Below, in pieces: positions 25,119-33,759 of a stretch of 64,000 bases of DNA (positions are counted from its first letter, which is position 1; each line of letters starts with the position of its first letter). The position numbers and the translations under genes were made by a program. The notes beneath the pieces were generated by a model. The model worked only from the letters and a program-made list of their open reading frames with translations, did not search any database and had not been told where the DNA came from. The stretch is from Actinomadura macrotermitis (GTDB taxonomy: Bacteria; Actinomycetota; Actinomycetes; Streptosporangiales; Streptosporangiaceae): positions 1,674,001 to 1,738,000 of the forward strand of contig NZ_WEGH01000001.1 of the NCBI RefSeq assembly GCF_009604375.1. Reading direction: 5' to 3'.

Positions 25119-26747
25119 TCAGCCCATGTGCGGGTAGCGGTAGTCCGTCGGCGGCACGAACGTCTCCTTGATGGAGCGCGGGGACGTCCAGCGCAGCAGG
25201 TTCAGCGCCGAACCGGCCTTGTCGTTGGTGCCCGACGCCCGGCCGCCGCCGAACGGCTGCTGCCCGACGACCGCGCCGGTCGGCTTGTCGTTGATGTAGA
25301 AGTTGCCCGCGGCGAACCGCAGCACCTCGGCGGTGTGCGCCGCGGCGGCGCGGTCGCCGGCGATGACGGCGCCGGTCAGCGCGTACGCCGACACCGACTC
25401 CAGCTGCGCCAGCACCTCGTCGTAGCGCTCGTCGTCATAGACGAGCACGCCGATGATCGGGCCGAAGTACTCGGTCTTGAAGATCTCGTCGTCGGGGTCG
25501 GCGGAGACCAGCACGGTCGGCCGGACGAACCAGCCGGTCGAGTCGTCGTAGGTGCCGCCCGCGACGACCTCGATCGACGGGTCGGCCTGGGCACGGTCGA
25601 TCGCGGCCTTGCACTTGGCGAACGCGCGCTCGTCGATGACCGCGCCCATGAAGTTGGACAGGTCGGCGACGTCGCCCATGGTGAGGCCGTCGACCTCGGC
25701 GGCGAGCTCGTCCTTGAAGCCCGACTCCCAGATGGAGCGCGGGACGTAGGCGCGGGACGCCGCCGAGCACTTCTGGCCCTGGTACTCGAACGCGCCGCGC
25801 ACGATGGCGGTCTTCAGCACCGCCGGGTCGGCCGACGGGTGCGCGACGATGAAGTCCTTGCCGCCGGTCTCGCCGACCAGCCGCGGGTAGGTCTTGAACC
25901 TGTCGATGTTGGTGCCGACCGTCTTCCACAGGTGCTGGAAGGTGGCGGTGGAGCCGGTGAAGTGGATGCCGGCGAGGTCGGGGTGGGTCAGCGCGACCTG
26001 CGAGACCGCCAGGCCGTCCCCGGTGACCAGGTTGATCACGCCGGCGGGCAGGCCGGCCTCGGTCAGCAGCCGCATGAACAGCACCGCGGCGAACGTCTGC
26101 GTCGGCGACGGCTTCCACACCACGACGTTGCCCATCAGCGCGGGCGCGGTCGGCAGGTTCCCGGCGATCGCGGTGAAGTTGAACGGGGTGATCGCGTAGA
26201 CGAACCCCTCCAGCGGCCGGTGGTCGCTGCGGTTCCACACGCCGGGGCCGCTGATCGGCTGCTCGGCCAGGATCTGCCGGGCGAAGTGCACGTTGAACCG
26301 CAGGAAGTCGACCAGCTCGCAGGGGGTGTCGATCTCGCCCTGCTGGGCGGTCTTGGACTGGCCGAGCATGGTCGCGGCCAGCATCGTCTCGCGCCAGGGG
26401 CCGGCCAGCAGGTCGGCGGCCCGCAGGAAGATCGCGGCGCGGTCGTCGAAGGACAGCGCGCGCCACGCGGGGGCGGCGTCCAAGGCGGCCTGGACGGCGT
26501 CGCGGGCGTCGTCCTCGGTCGCGGTGCCGAAGGTGCCGAGCACCGAGGAGCGCTTGTGCGGCTGCACCACGTCGACCTTGGCGCCCGCGCCGAGCCGCTC
26601 GGCGCCGCCGATCGTCATCGGCAGGTCCATCGGCGCGGCGGACAGCTCGGCCAGCCTGGTCTCCAGGCGGGCCCGCTCGGGGCTGCCGGGCGCGTAGCCG
26701 CGCACCGGCTCGTTGACCGGCGTCGGGACGTTGGTCACGGCGTCCAT
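25119..26747 (-). CDS. pruA: L-glutamate gamma-semialdehyde (1-pyrroline-5-carboxylate) dehydrogenase
   Basis: 542 residues, standard for the class. It oxidises P5C/glutamate semialdehyde to glutamate with NAD, the second step of proline degradation. Signatures: FNFTAIAGN for NAD binding, the general base in ETGGKDF, and the catalytic Cys near residue 326 in GQKCSAASR. PFGGGRASGTNDK and the C-terminal YRYPHM, typical of PruA, follow. The gene lies 9 bp after the proline dehydrogenase gene; that gene's TAA overlaps the GGAG of this one, so they form a tight operon. Confidence 0.96.
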   Translation of the reverse strand: MDAVTNVPTPVNEPVRGYAPGSPERARLETRLAELSAAPMDLPMTIGGAERLGAGAKVDVVQPHKRSSVLGTFGTATEDDARDAVQAALDAAPAWRALSFDDRAAIFLRAADLLAGPWRETMLAATMLGQSKTAQQGEIDTPCELVDFLRFNVHFARQILAEQPISGPGVWNRSDHRPLEGFVYAITPFNFTAIAGNLPTAPALMGNVVVWKPSPTQTFAAVLFMRLLTEAGLPAGVINLVTGDGLAVSQVALTHPDLAGIHFTGSTATFQHLWKTVGTNIDRFKTYPRLVGETGGKDFIVAHPSADPAVLKTAIVRGAFEYQGQKCSAASRAYVPRSIWESGFKDELAAEVDGLTMGDVADLSNFMGAVIDERAFAKCKAAIDRAQADPSIEVVAGGTYDDSTGWFVRPTVLVSADPDDEIFKTEYFGPIIGVLVYDDERYDEVLAQLESVSAYALTGAVIAGDRAAAAHTAEVLRFAAGNFYINDKPTGAVVGQQPFGGGRASGTNDKAGSALNLLRWTSPRSIKETFVPPTDYRYPHMG

Positions 26748-26756
26748 GGGGGCTCC

Positions 26757-27680
26757 TTAGCGAGAGACGAACGAGCGGAGGAAGAAGGCGAGGTTCGCCG
26801 GGCGCTCGGCGAGGCGGCGCATGAAGTAGCCGTACCAGTCGCCGCCGTAGGGGACGTAGACGCGCATCCGCTGCCCGTCCTGCACCAGCCGGCGCTGCTC
26901 GGCGGCGCGGATGCCGTACAGCATCTGGAACTCGTACGAGCCGGGCGTGCGGCCGGTGCGGCGGGCCAGCTCCAGCGCGATCTCGATGATGCGCGGGTCG
27001 TGGCTGGCGACCATCGGGTGCCCGTCGCCCTCCATGAGCAGCCGCAGGTCCCGCACGTAGGCGCGGTCGACCTCGTCCCTGCCCTGGTAGGCGACCGACG
27101 CGGGCTCGGCGTAGGCGCCCTTGACCAGCCGGACCCGCGAGCCCTCGTGGACCAGGTCCCGCAGGTCGCCCTCGGTGCGGCGCAGCATCGCCTGGATCGC
27201 GACGCCCGTCGCGGGGAAGTCGGCGCGCAGCTTGCCGAGGATGCCGAGGGTGGAGTCGACCGTGGTGTGGTCCTCCATGTCTAGGGTGACCGTCATGCCG
27301 AGCCGGTGCGCGGCCTCGGCGACGCGGTGCGCGTTGTCGAGCGCGATCGCCTCGCCGTCCGGCAGCGCCTGCCCGACGGCCGACAGCTTCACCGACGCCT
27401 CGGCGCCCTCGGTCAGGCCCTGCGCGGCCAGCGCGTCGAACAGCGCCAGGTAGGCGTCCCGCGTCCGCGCGGCCTGCGCCCGGTCCAGGGTGTCCTCGCC
27501 CAGGTGGTCGAGGGTGACCTGGAGCCCGTCGCCGGTCAGCTCGCGGACGGCCCGGACGGCGGCGTCCAGGTCCTCCCCGGCCACGAACCGGTCCACCACG
27601 CCCCGCGTCAGGGGCACCGCGGTGATCACGTCACGCATCCGCTCACTGCGCGCGGACGCCAGAAGAAGGCGGCTGAGCAT
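26757..27680 (-). CDS. Proline dehydrogenase
   Basis: 307 residues, the monofunctional PutB/PrnD-type FAD enzyme. It oxidises proline to P5C and passes electrons to the quinone pool, so it acts at the membrane face. Motifs include TLDMEDHTT, the FAD/substrate segment RLVKGAYAEP, and the C-terminal YGIRAAEQRRL with paired arginines that hold the proline carboxylate. It starts at ATG 27680 and is the first gene of the operon with P5C dehydrogenase, divergent from a PucR-type regulator that probably senses proline. Confidence 0.95.
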   Translation of the reverse strand: MLSRLLLASARSERMRDVITAVPLTRGVVDRFVAGEDLDAAVRAVRELTGDGLQVTLDHLGEDTLDRAQAARTRDAYLALFDALAAQGLTEGAEASVKLSAVGQALPDGEAIALDNAHRVAEAAHRLGMTVTLDMEDHTTVDSTLGILGKLRADFPATGVAIQAMLRRTEGDLRDLVHEGSRVRLVKGAYAEPASVAYQGRDEVDRAYVRDLRLLMEGDGHPMVASHDPRIIEIALELARRTGRTPGSYEFQMLYGIRAAEQRRLVQDGQRMRVYVPYGGDWYGYFMRRLAERPANLAFFLRSFVSR

Positions 27681-27800
27681 GGAGGACCCCTCCCGATCGG
27701 CGATGTCCCCTCCACGCTAAGAGCCGTCTCACCCACTGAGATACAGTCGAATGTCACCCTGCGAGGCCGATTTCTTCATACATGTGTCACAGGAGCCGCC

Positions 27801-28904
27801 ATGCCGCGCGACCTGCAGGACCTCGTCGAGGAGGCCGCGGACCTGCTCGGCGCGCCGGCGACGCTGGAGGACCGCGACTTCCACCTGGTCGGCTACGCCG
27901 CGCACGGCGACACCATCGACCCGGTCCGGCTCGACTCGATCCTGCACCGGCGCGCCACCGACGCCGTCCGGCTGCGCTTCGAGAAGCACGGCATCGCCCG
28001 CGCCACCGGCCCGGTCCGCATCCCCGCCGACCACGACGCGGGCCTGCTCGGCCGCCTCTGCCTGCCCGTCCGCTGGAACAACGTCACCTACGGCTACCTG
28101 TGGCTGCTGGACGACGACGAGCGCATCGGCGCCGCCCAGATCGCCCAGGCGGCGCCCCTCTGCGAACGCGCGGGCCTGCTCATGGCCCGCCAGGCCCGCG
28201 AGCGCGACGACCTCGGCTGGAAACTGGCCGACCTGCTGTCGGCCCAGGCCGACGTGCGCGCCCAGGCCGCCGACGAGCTCGCCGAGCACGGCGCCCTGAC
28301 GGCGCCCCTCGCGGTCGCCGTCCTGCACTCCGCCGGCCCCGGCCCGCAGCCCCTGAACCCGTGGCTGCTGCCCCGCGCGATCCTCACCACCGTCTGGGAG
28401 GGCGACCACGTCCTGGTGACGACGGCGGCCTCCCCGCTCGCCGCCGTCGACCGCGCCCGCCGCGTCCTGCAGGACCGCAGCCCGGCCCCGGTGGCCGCCG
28501 GCCTCTACACGCCCTGCGACTCCCTGGCCGAGGTCCGCGAAGGCTGGCTGCGCGCCCGCGTCGCCGCCCGCGTGGCCGCGCCCGGCGAAACCCGCGACTG
28601 GTCGTCCCTGGGCGCCCTGCGCCTCCTGCGCTGCGCAGGCGACGAGGCCCTGGCCCAGGCCACGCTGACCCCCGGCATCGAGTCCCTGCTGCGCCACCCC
28701 GACCTGGCCGCCACCGCCCGCCTCTTCCTGGACCACGCGGGCAGCGTCCAGACCACGGCCGCGGCCCTGGGCATCCACCGCCAGACCCTCTACCACCGCC
28801 TGCACAGAATCGAGGCCCTGACAGGCCTCACCCTGTCAACCGGCCAAGACCGCCTCACCCTCCACCTGGCCCTCACCCTGTCCCCCCACTTCAACACCTC
28901 CTAA
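27801..28904 (+). CDS. PucR-family regulator, probably of proline catabolism
   Basis: 367 residues. The C-terminal PucR-type helix-turn-helix (about 305-355) reads TAAALGIHRQTLYHRLHRIEALTGL. The N-terminal 250 residues are a GGDEF-like/activator region without a named ligand pocket. ATG 27801 follows AGGAG; the longer open frame upstream is antisense to proline dehydrogenase and was rejected. It is divergent from the proline catabolic operon, the arrangement seen for PutR-type activators. Its 3' end (from 28599) is partly duplicated at 30938-31198. Confidence 0.9.
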   Translation: MPRDLQDLVEEAADLLGAPATLEDRDFHLVGYAAHGDTIDPVRLDSILHRRATDAVRLRFEKHGIARATGPVRIPADHDAGLLGRLCLPVRWNNVTYGYLWLLDDDERIGAAQIAQAAPLCERAGLLMARQARERDDLGWKLADLLSAQADVRAQAADELAEHGALTAPLAVAVLHSAGPGPQPLNPWLLPRAILTTVWEGDHVLVTTAASPLAAVDRARRVLQDRSPAPVAAGLYTPCDSLAEVREGWLRARVAARVAAPGETRDWSSLGALRLLRCAGDEALAQATLTPGIESLLRHPDLAATARLFLDHAGSVQTTAAALGIHRQTLYHRLHRIEALTGLTLSTGQDRLTLHLALTLSPHFNTS

Positions 28905-28916
28905 GACCACGCTCGA

Positions 28917-29147
28917 TCAAAGCGGGCCGTTGCCGGTGGGGCCGGGAACAGGACTACGCAGACTCCGGCACGGTTCCCGATCCGGCGGAAGGTCCTCAAG
29001 GGTGACAACACCGGAAGCGCCGAGCGGCAAACTGAACGTATAGCGGACGCAGATGTGCGGACTCGCTGTACTCGAAATGAAGAGACCCTCGATCACGAGG
29101 CGGCCATCGCGGCGTCCGGCCCGCCAGAACTTCACGACCCTGCTCAC
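28917..29147 (-). CDS. Small hypothetical protein
   Basis: 76 residues from a GTG at 29147. The reading frame is open further upstream (to about 29205) but without a canonical start. The N-terminal half (VVKFWRAGRRDGRLVIEGLF, then HICVRYTFSLPLG) is protein-like. No family recognised. It lies downstream of a 65-residue membrane protein on the same strand, in the lower-GC patch between the two PucR copies. Confidence 0.4.
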   Translation of the reverse strand: MSRVVKFWRAGRRDGRLVIEGLFISSTASPHICVRYTFSLPLGASGVVTLEDLPPDREPCRSLRSPVPGPTGNGPL

Positions 29148-29209
29148 CTCGGCACGGGTGAGGGTCCCATCTGCGGCGGCCGTGCGCAGGTCATCGACCG
29201 ACTTGTCGG

Positions 29210-29407
29210 CTAAGCGCGCAGGACCTCATCGGATTTCCGATCCGCCCGTCCCTGCCCCTCGGGCAGCCCGGTCGCCAACCACCACAACACCAGATCGCCC
29301 AGCACGAGCGCGATGGCAAACACCAATCCGCCGATGCCCAGAAGGCCCCGAAAAACGAGACGTCCTCCCATGAGCCGTCGACGATTCGGCGTTTGCCTCT
29401 CGCTCAT
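29210..29407 (-). CDS. Small single-helix membrane protein
   Basis: 65 residues from ATG 29407, ending TAG at 29210. The N-terminus is basic (MSERQTPNRRR). One long hydrophobic helix spans about residues 17-42 (GLLGIGGLVFAIALVLG), followed by a charged C-terminal tail. Ribosome site is weak. No family recognised. It is probably co-transcribed with the small ORF downstream. Confidence 0.5.
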   Translation of the reverse strand: MSERQTPNRRRLMGGRLVFRGLLGIGGLVFAIALVLGDLVLWWLATGLPEGQGRADRKSDEVLRA

Positions 29408-30057
29408 CACCACATCATGATCAGGGATAATCGATCTGACCGAGTCGCGTTCGCATGACGCCAGCATAACCTGCGGTCCCCGCGCCCTTCGGATGGAACG
29501 CCTCACGGCTCAGGCAGCCGACCAGCCAACTCAGCGCACAGGTGTTGGTACTTCTCGCCCATCAGATGAACCCGTTCAGCAGGACCGTTGTGTTCACATG
29601 AAGTGAGGTGTTCACGGTCGCGACTTGGCGACGACGGAACTTCGAGGCGGAGCCGGCGCAAGCCAGCGCGAGTCGACGACAGCCGCCCACGCCGTGCCGG
29701 ACCTTCCGCCGCGACCGCCCATCATCGGTCGCACACCACCGAACGTGGCTCGACTACCAGGTCATGACATGCAGGAACACATCAGCAGAGGCTTGTTATC
29801 ACGCATGCGCATTGCGACGTCCACGTGACCAGCATGACCGGGATGGAACGGAACCACTGCGGGCGCAGGCCCACTGCAGCAGATCAGAATATTTCACCCC
29901 CCCAACAGAAGCCATCAACTGCCTTGATGACAGAGAGTAACGAAACGTTGCACTAAACGATCTTTACAACCTCTTCCATCATTGCCAAGATCAGCGTCAG
30001 ACGGCTCCGGTGAAGTGGCGGGACCCCCAACCGCCACTCGTTAATCCATGTAGGGGA

Positions 30058-30162
30058 ATGATGAAATCTCAATCGATCCTCAGCACGGCACTGCGACAAC
30101 AGGGGCCCTGTCGGACTTTGTACGAGATCCTGGGTCGCCAGTGTGAGCTGGCGGAAGAGTGA
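30058..30162 (+). CDS. Possible 34-residue small protein
   Basis: ATGATG follows GGGG at ribosome-site spacing (TAGGGGAATG). The product begins MMKSQSILSTALRQQ and ends GRQCELAEE with two cysteines. Nothing else supports it, and the length is short enough to arise by chance. Confidence 0.25.
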   Translation: MMKSQSILSTALRQQGPCRTLYEILGRQCELAEE

Positions 30163-30186
30163 CCCGGAAAAATGCCGTACATGATA

Positions 30187-30221
30187 ATTGCCTAGAGGCC
30201 GAAGAGGCCTCGAAGGGCAAT
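30187..30221. other. Two-part hairpin
   Basis: The outer stem ATTGCC / GGCAAT encloses the inner stem GAGGCC / GGCCTC with a GAAGA loop. No T-run follows, so it is not a classical terminator. It could be a folded leader or small RNA upstream of the I36-like gene. Confidence 0.4.
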
Positions 30222-30283
30222 AGGGCCGTCACCGAAATCTGACCTGCGAATTTTTCAGTGCCCAATTCACGACGAGATTATAT

Positions 30284-30298
30284 AGGTCGATAAGACCT
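30284..30298. promoter_or_regulatory. Short dyad upstream of the I36-like gene
   Basis: AGGTC-GATAA-GACCT lies 39 bp before the start codon and directly after a TATATA stretch that could be a -10 box. It may be an operator or a leader hairpin. Confidence 0.35.
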
Positions 30299-30336
30299 CA
30301 AAGTCCCGTCAACGCAAAAAATAGCGAGGAACGCAG

Positions 30337-30795
30337 ATGGAGTTTAAGATGCCTAATCGAGTGCTCAGGTTTACTGCTGCTCTGGCAATGCCTTGCCTCC
30401 TGTCCTTGTCGACGACATACGGCGCTGTGGCCGAAGCGGCCTCGTCGGCTCGTACGGCGGCGAGTACTGTGAACGGATGCCCGACCCCGGTCGAGCCCTA
30501 CGGTCTCGGGTGGGTCTGTTTCTACTCCGAACGGGACTACGGTGGCAGCAAGATCGCCATCGACCTGAGCAAGATTCCGACCGCTTCCGGGTCGCCGAAA
30601 CAGAGCCTGGCGACATGGGGGTTTGCCTATAAGGCCACCTCCTGGACGTTCACTGACAAGTACTGCCAAGGAACCGTCTTCAACTCCAGCGGGGCACTCC
30701 TGTGGTACATGGGGAACGGGTCCGGTTCCAGTTCTCCCTTCGTGGGAGCTACAAACGACAACAAGGCAACCAGCTTCCGCGTCGTATGTGACTGA
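30337..30795 (+). CDS. Secreted peptidase-inhibitor-I36-like / crystallin-fold protein
   Basis: 152 residues. A signal peptide covers about residues 1-35 (hydrophobic core ALAMPCLLSLS, likely cleavage after AEA). The mature part begins near NGCPTPVEPYG and has GWVCFYSERDYGG, a pattern of actinobacterial beta/gamma-crystallin-like I36 inhibitors, with four cysteines (residues near 48, 61, 109, 151) that could form two disulfides. GAGGAA precedes the ATG. The protein is extracellular; which protease, if any, it inhibits is unknown. Codon use is less GC-biased than its neighbours. Confidence 0.75.
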   Translation: MEFKMPNRVLRFTAALAMPCLLSLSTTYGAVAEAASSARTAASTVNGCPTPVEPYGLGWVCFYSERDYGGSKIAIDLSKIPTASGSPKQSLATWGFAYKATSWTFTDKYCQGTVFNSSGALLWYMGNGSGSSSPFVGATNDNKATSFRVVCD

Positions 30796-30937
30796 TCGCC
30801 CTTCCTGCTCTCCTGGGCCCTCTTCGATCGGGACGAGTTCGCTTGAGGGGGGGGCGGCCTGCCGTCCGGCCCGGACGGAGCTGAGAAGAAGCCTCCTCAG
30901 GGTCCCCGAGCCCCTCCCATGGGCTTGGGGGCCAAGT

Positions 30938-31198
30938 TGGTCGTCCCTGGGCGCCCTGCGCCTCCTGCGCTGCGCAGGCGACGAGGCCCTGGCCCAGGCC
31001 ACGCTGACCCCCGGCATCGAGACCCTGCTGCACCACCCCGACCTGGCCGCCACCGCCCGCCTCTTCCTGGACCACGCGGGCAGCGTCCAGACCACGGCCG
31101 CGGCCCTGGGCATCCACCGCCAGACCCTCTACCACCGCCTGCACAGAATCGAGGCCCTGACAGGCCTCACCCTGTCCCCCCACCTCAACCCTCCGTGA
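30938..31198 (+). pseudogene. Duplicated 3' fragment of the PucR-type regulator gene, internally deleted
   Basis: From 30938 the sequence repeats 28599 onward almost base for base: only two differences over about 230 bp (GTC to GAC and GCG to CAC contexts). The copy then lacks 45 bp (15 codons) between two CCTCACCCTGTC direct repeats present in the parent, and ends with a different short tail and stop at 31198. It keeps the complete helix-turn-helix coding segment but has no start region of its own, so it is scored as a gene fragment. Confidence 0.85.
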
Positions 31199-31214
31199 GC
31201 GCCGGAGAAATGTA

Positions 31215-31368
31215 GGGGCGAAGCCCCACGTTGCCGAAGCCAAAGGCGAGAGCAATGCCCGAACCCAAACCAGGCTCTATCCGCACGGAAACCGGGAAGC
31301 CCAGCCAACGTGGGGGGCGTGGGGGCGGAGCCCCCACATCGGGGGGCTCCGGGGGGTCGTCCCCCCGG
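31215..31368. repeat. Cluster of GC-rich palindromic elements
   Basis: Three strong hairpins lie between the PucR fragment and the tRNA: GGGGC-GAA-GCCCC (31215-31227), GTGGGGGC-GGA-GCCCCCAC (31319-31337) and CCGGGGGG-TCGT-CCCCCCGG (31349-31368). They look like REP/BIME-type extragenic palindromes found in many high-GC actinomycete genomes. Confidence 0.6.
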
Positions 31369-31378
31369 GTGAAATGCG

Positions 31379-31427
31379 AAAAGGTCCGCCTGGGAGCAAG
31401 CACAGCTTGCGACCAGACGGACCTTTA
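31379..31427 (-). terminator. Terminator of the initiator tRNA
   Basis: A long hairpin pairs AAGGTCCG-CCTGG with CCAGACGGACCTT and has an inner GCAAGC / GCTTGC stem. On the minus strand it starts three bases after the tRNA 3' end and finishes with four T residues. Confidence 0.85.
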
Positions 31428-31429
31428 CC

Positions 31430-31506
31430 TGGTAGCGGGGGCAGGATTTGAACCTGCGACCTCTGGGTTATGAGCCCAGCGAGCTACCGAACTGCTCCAC
31501 CCCGCG
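31430..31506 (-). tRNA. tRNA-Met, initiator type (CAU anticodon)
   Basis: The 77-nt cloverleaf is complete with encoded CCA. Initiator features are visible: position 1 C faces T at position 72 (no pair), and three consecutive G-C pairs close the anticodon stem (GGG-CTCATAA-CCC). The T-arm reads GGTTCAAATCC. It is followed by a strong terminator. Confidence 0.95.
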
Positions 31507-31558
31507 GCGATGTCTTAACTGTATGGGGTGGTCTGGAGTTACGCAAACCGATTGCAGG

Positions 31559-32608
31559 TCAGCCCTTGGTGCAGGCGGGGACCGGCTTGTTCGCCTGGAG
31601 GTCCTCCAGGGCTTGGCGGGCGTTGTGCAGGGTGTCGGCGCGGATGAGGCGCAGGCCGTCGGGCTTGGCGGCGAGGGCGTCGGCGCAGTTGTCGGCGGGG
31701 GTCATGAAGACGGTGGCGCCGGCGCGGCGGGCGGCGACCATCTTCTGCTGGATGCCGCCGATGGGGCCGACCTTGCCGTCGGGGGTGATGGTGCCGGTGC
31801 CGGCGATGAAGCGGCCGCCGGTGAGGGAGCCCGGGGTGAGCTTGTCGACGATGGCGAGGGAGAACATCAGGCCCGCGGAGGGGCCGCCGACGTCGCCGAC
31901 GCTGATGTCGATCTTGAAGGGGAACTTGTACTGCTCGCCGAGGACGATGCCGATCACCGCGCGCTTGCCGTCGGCGGACGCGACGGTGGTGAGGGGGATC
32001 TTCTCCTCCTTGCCGTCGCGGCGCACGGCGAGCGCGACGGCGGCGCCCGGCTTGCGGCGCGCCATCGACTCGGTGACCTGGCCGACGCCGGTGACCTTGG
32101 CGCCGTCGACGCCGAGGACCTCGTCGCCGGGCCTGACCTTGCCGTCGGCGGGCTTGCCCTTCTGCACCGCGTCGACGACGACCTGGGTGGCGATCGGGAT
32201 CTTCAGCTCCTGCAGCGCCGCCGCCTCGGCGTTCTGCTGCGAGTCGCGCATCTGGCGGGTGTTCTCCTCGTCGACCTGCTTGGCCGACTCGTTCTTGGGG
32301 AACAGCGTCTCCTCGGGGACGATCGCGACGTCGTCCTCGATCCAGCCGCGCAGCGCGGTGAACAGGTCGATGCGGTTGCCCGGCCCGCCCCGGTAGGTGA
32401 CCGTGGTGAAGTTCAGGTGCCCGGTCGCGGGGTAGACCTGCCGCCCGTCGATCTTGATGAGCGGCTCGTGCTTGTCGTTCACCCCGAGGGTGTTGCTCGT
32501 CGGCCCCGGCATCAGCGCGACGTAGGGCACCGGCATGAACGAGCCCGCCAGGGCGAAGACGAGGACGAGCACGCTCGCGAGCGTGAGCGTGACGGCACGA
32601 CGAGACAT
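31559..32608 (-). CDS. Membrane-anchored PDZ-domain Lon-like (S16) protease
   Basis: 349 residues. An N-terminal membrane helix (about 7-28) is followed by a PDZ domain (about 140-205, VVVDAVQKGKPADGKVRPGD) and a Lon-type proteolytic domain (about 215-345). The catalytic dyad is intact: Ser244 in GGPSAGLMF and Lys289 in GGIQQK. This is the YlbL/Rv3194c type found throughout actinobacteria, an extracytoplasmic ATP-independent protease of poorly known substrate. It sits with PPA1309, UPF0182 and DUF2342 genes as in other actinobacteria. Confidence 0.93.
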   Translation of the reverse strand: MSRRAVTLTLASVLVLVFALAGSFMPVPYVALMPGPTSNTLGVNDKHEPLIKIDGRQVYPATGHLNFTTVTYRGGPGNRIDLFTALRGWIEDDVAIVPEETLFPKNESAKQVDEENTRQMRDSQQNAEAAALQELKIPIATQVVVDAVQKGKPADGKVRPGDEVLGVDGAKVTGVGQVTESMARRKPGAAVALAVRRDGKEEKIPLTTVASADGKRAVIGIVLGEQYKFPFKIDISVGDVGGPSAGLMFSLAIVDKLTPGSLTGGRFIAGTGTITPDGKVGPIGGIQQKMVAARRAGATVFMTPADNCADALAAKPDGLRLIRADTLHNARQALEDLQANKPVPACTKG

Positions 32609-32636
32609 GCCGGAGACTCTATGCGCAATCGGGCCT

Positions 32637-33062
32637 TCAGCAGGCGCCGACCCACTCGTCCCCGCCGTCGGCGAAAAGCTGGTGCTTCCAGATCGGCACC
32701 TGCGCCTTGAGGTCGTCGATGAGCCGCCGGCACGCCTGGAACGCCTCGCCGCGGTGCGGGCAGGACGCCGCGACGACCACGGCGAGGTCGCCGATCTCCA
32801 GGTCGCCGACGCGGTGCACCGCGGCCAGCGCCTTGACCGGGAAGTCCGCCGCCACCTTCTCCATCACCCGGCGCAGCTCCTGCTCGACGGTCGGGTGCGC
32901 GCTGTAGGACAGGCGGCGGACGGCCCGCGCGTGGTCGGAGTCGCGGACGGTGCCGACGAACACGGTGGTGCCGCCCGCGCCCGGGTCGCAGGCGGCCTGG
33001 AAGACCTCGTCGACCGACAGCGGGGTGTCGCGGACGCCGACCAGTTTGATGACCTCGCTCAC
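32637..33062 (-). CDS. moaE: Molybdopterin synthase catalytic subunit MoaE
   Basis: 141 residues, normal length. MoaE dimers with MoaD transfer sulfur to precursor Z to form molybdopterin. The signatures VFVGTVRDSDHARAV, HRVGDLEIGD, ASCPHRGEAFQAC and the active-site Lys126 in VPIWKHQ are present. It lies between the Lon-like protease and PPA1309 genes; no other molybdopterin gene is in the window. Confidence 0.94.
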   Translation of the reverse strand: MSEVIKLVGVRDTPLSVDEVFQAACDPGAGGTTVFVGTVRDSDHARAVRRLSYSAHPTVEQELRRVMEKVAADFPVKALAAVHRVGDLEIGDLAVVVAASCPHRGEAFQACRRLIDDLKAQVPIWKHQLFADGGDEWVGAC

Positions 33063-33071
33063 ACGCGCAGG

Positions 33072-33650
33072 CTACCCGGCGCCGGGGACATGCCCGTCGA
33101 TGGGCCCGTGCGCGTGGTCGATCACCGGCTCGTCGGGCTCGAGGGTGGCGGCGAGCGCCTCGGCCAGCGCGGGCACCAGGTCGGGTCCGACCAGGACCTC
33201 GTCGTCGGCGTCGTGGCGGCGCAGCCGCAGCGCGGAGTGGCGGGCGCCGTCGCGCAGCACCCCGACGACCATCCGCACGTCCTCGCGCAGCGGGTGGGCC
33301 GCGGCCCAGGCGGCGGCCTCGCCCTCGTCCTCGGGGATCTCCTCCTCGGCCTCGGGCGGCAGCACGACCCGCTCGATCACCAGCGCGCAGCCGGCGACGG
33401 CGTCGGGCCAGGCGATGGCGGCGAGCGCCTCCTCCACCGCGGCCTCGGGGGGCAGGCCGGGCTGCTCCAGCGCGGCGAGGGTGTCGGCGTCGCCGGTCAG
33501 CCCGAGCTCGGCGGCGAGCTCGGGCTCGGCCTGGCGCAGCTCGGAACTGCGCACGAGGGCGTACAGGCGCGGCGGCGCGTCCCAGCCCTCCTGCGCGGAA
33601 TGACGTTCAAGGTCGAGTACGACTTCTTCCAGAAGGCTCACGAAGACCAT
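33072..33650 (-). CDS. PPA1309-family conserved actinobacterial protein
   Basis: 192 residues from ATG 33650. It is acidic, with EEVVLDLERHSAQEGWDAPPRLYALV at the N-terminus and GVLRDGARHSALRLRRHD in the middle. This matches the PPA1309 family, a cytosolic protein of unknown function found next to UPF0182 genes in actinobacteria. The frame extending upstream past 33650 overlaps the divergent UPF0182 gene and was rejected. Confidence 0.85.
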   Translation of the reverse strand: MVFVSLLEEVVLDLERHSAQEGWDAPPRLYALVRSSELRQAEPELAAELGLTGDADTLAALEQPGLPPEAAVEEALAAIAWPDAVAGCALVIERVVLPPEAEEEIPEDEGEAAAWAAAHPLREDVRMVVGVLRDGARHSALRLRRHDADDEVLVGPDLVPALAEALAATLEPDEPVIDHAHGPIDGHVPGAG

Positions 33651-33759
33651 CTTTCCCGTAACCGGGGCGGGGAAATGCGGGAACCCCCCGCCAACTCGAT
33701 AAGTTGCATACACAGCACCGGCGGGCCGCCGGTGGGCGCGACCATGAACGGAGGGGCCC

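Larger units (their letters stand above)
29408..30336. other. Low-GC gene-poor stretch
   Basis: About 930 bp with AT content far above the rest of the window. Open frames here (for example 29608-29940) have no sensible composition and were not called. What can be seen: a possible 34-residue ORF at 30058-30162, a two-stem hairpin at 30187-30221 and a small hairpin before the I36-like gene at 30284-30298. The composition suggests acquired DNA, but no integrase, transposase or terminal repeats are visible. Confidence 0.5.

Noticed and set aside
29608..29940. 110-codon plus-strand open frame
   Set aside because: No ribosome site, composition rich in Arg, His, Cys and Thr without pattern, and no sensible neighbours. 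Treated as non-coding.
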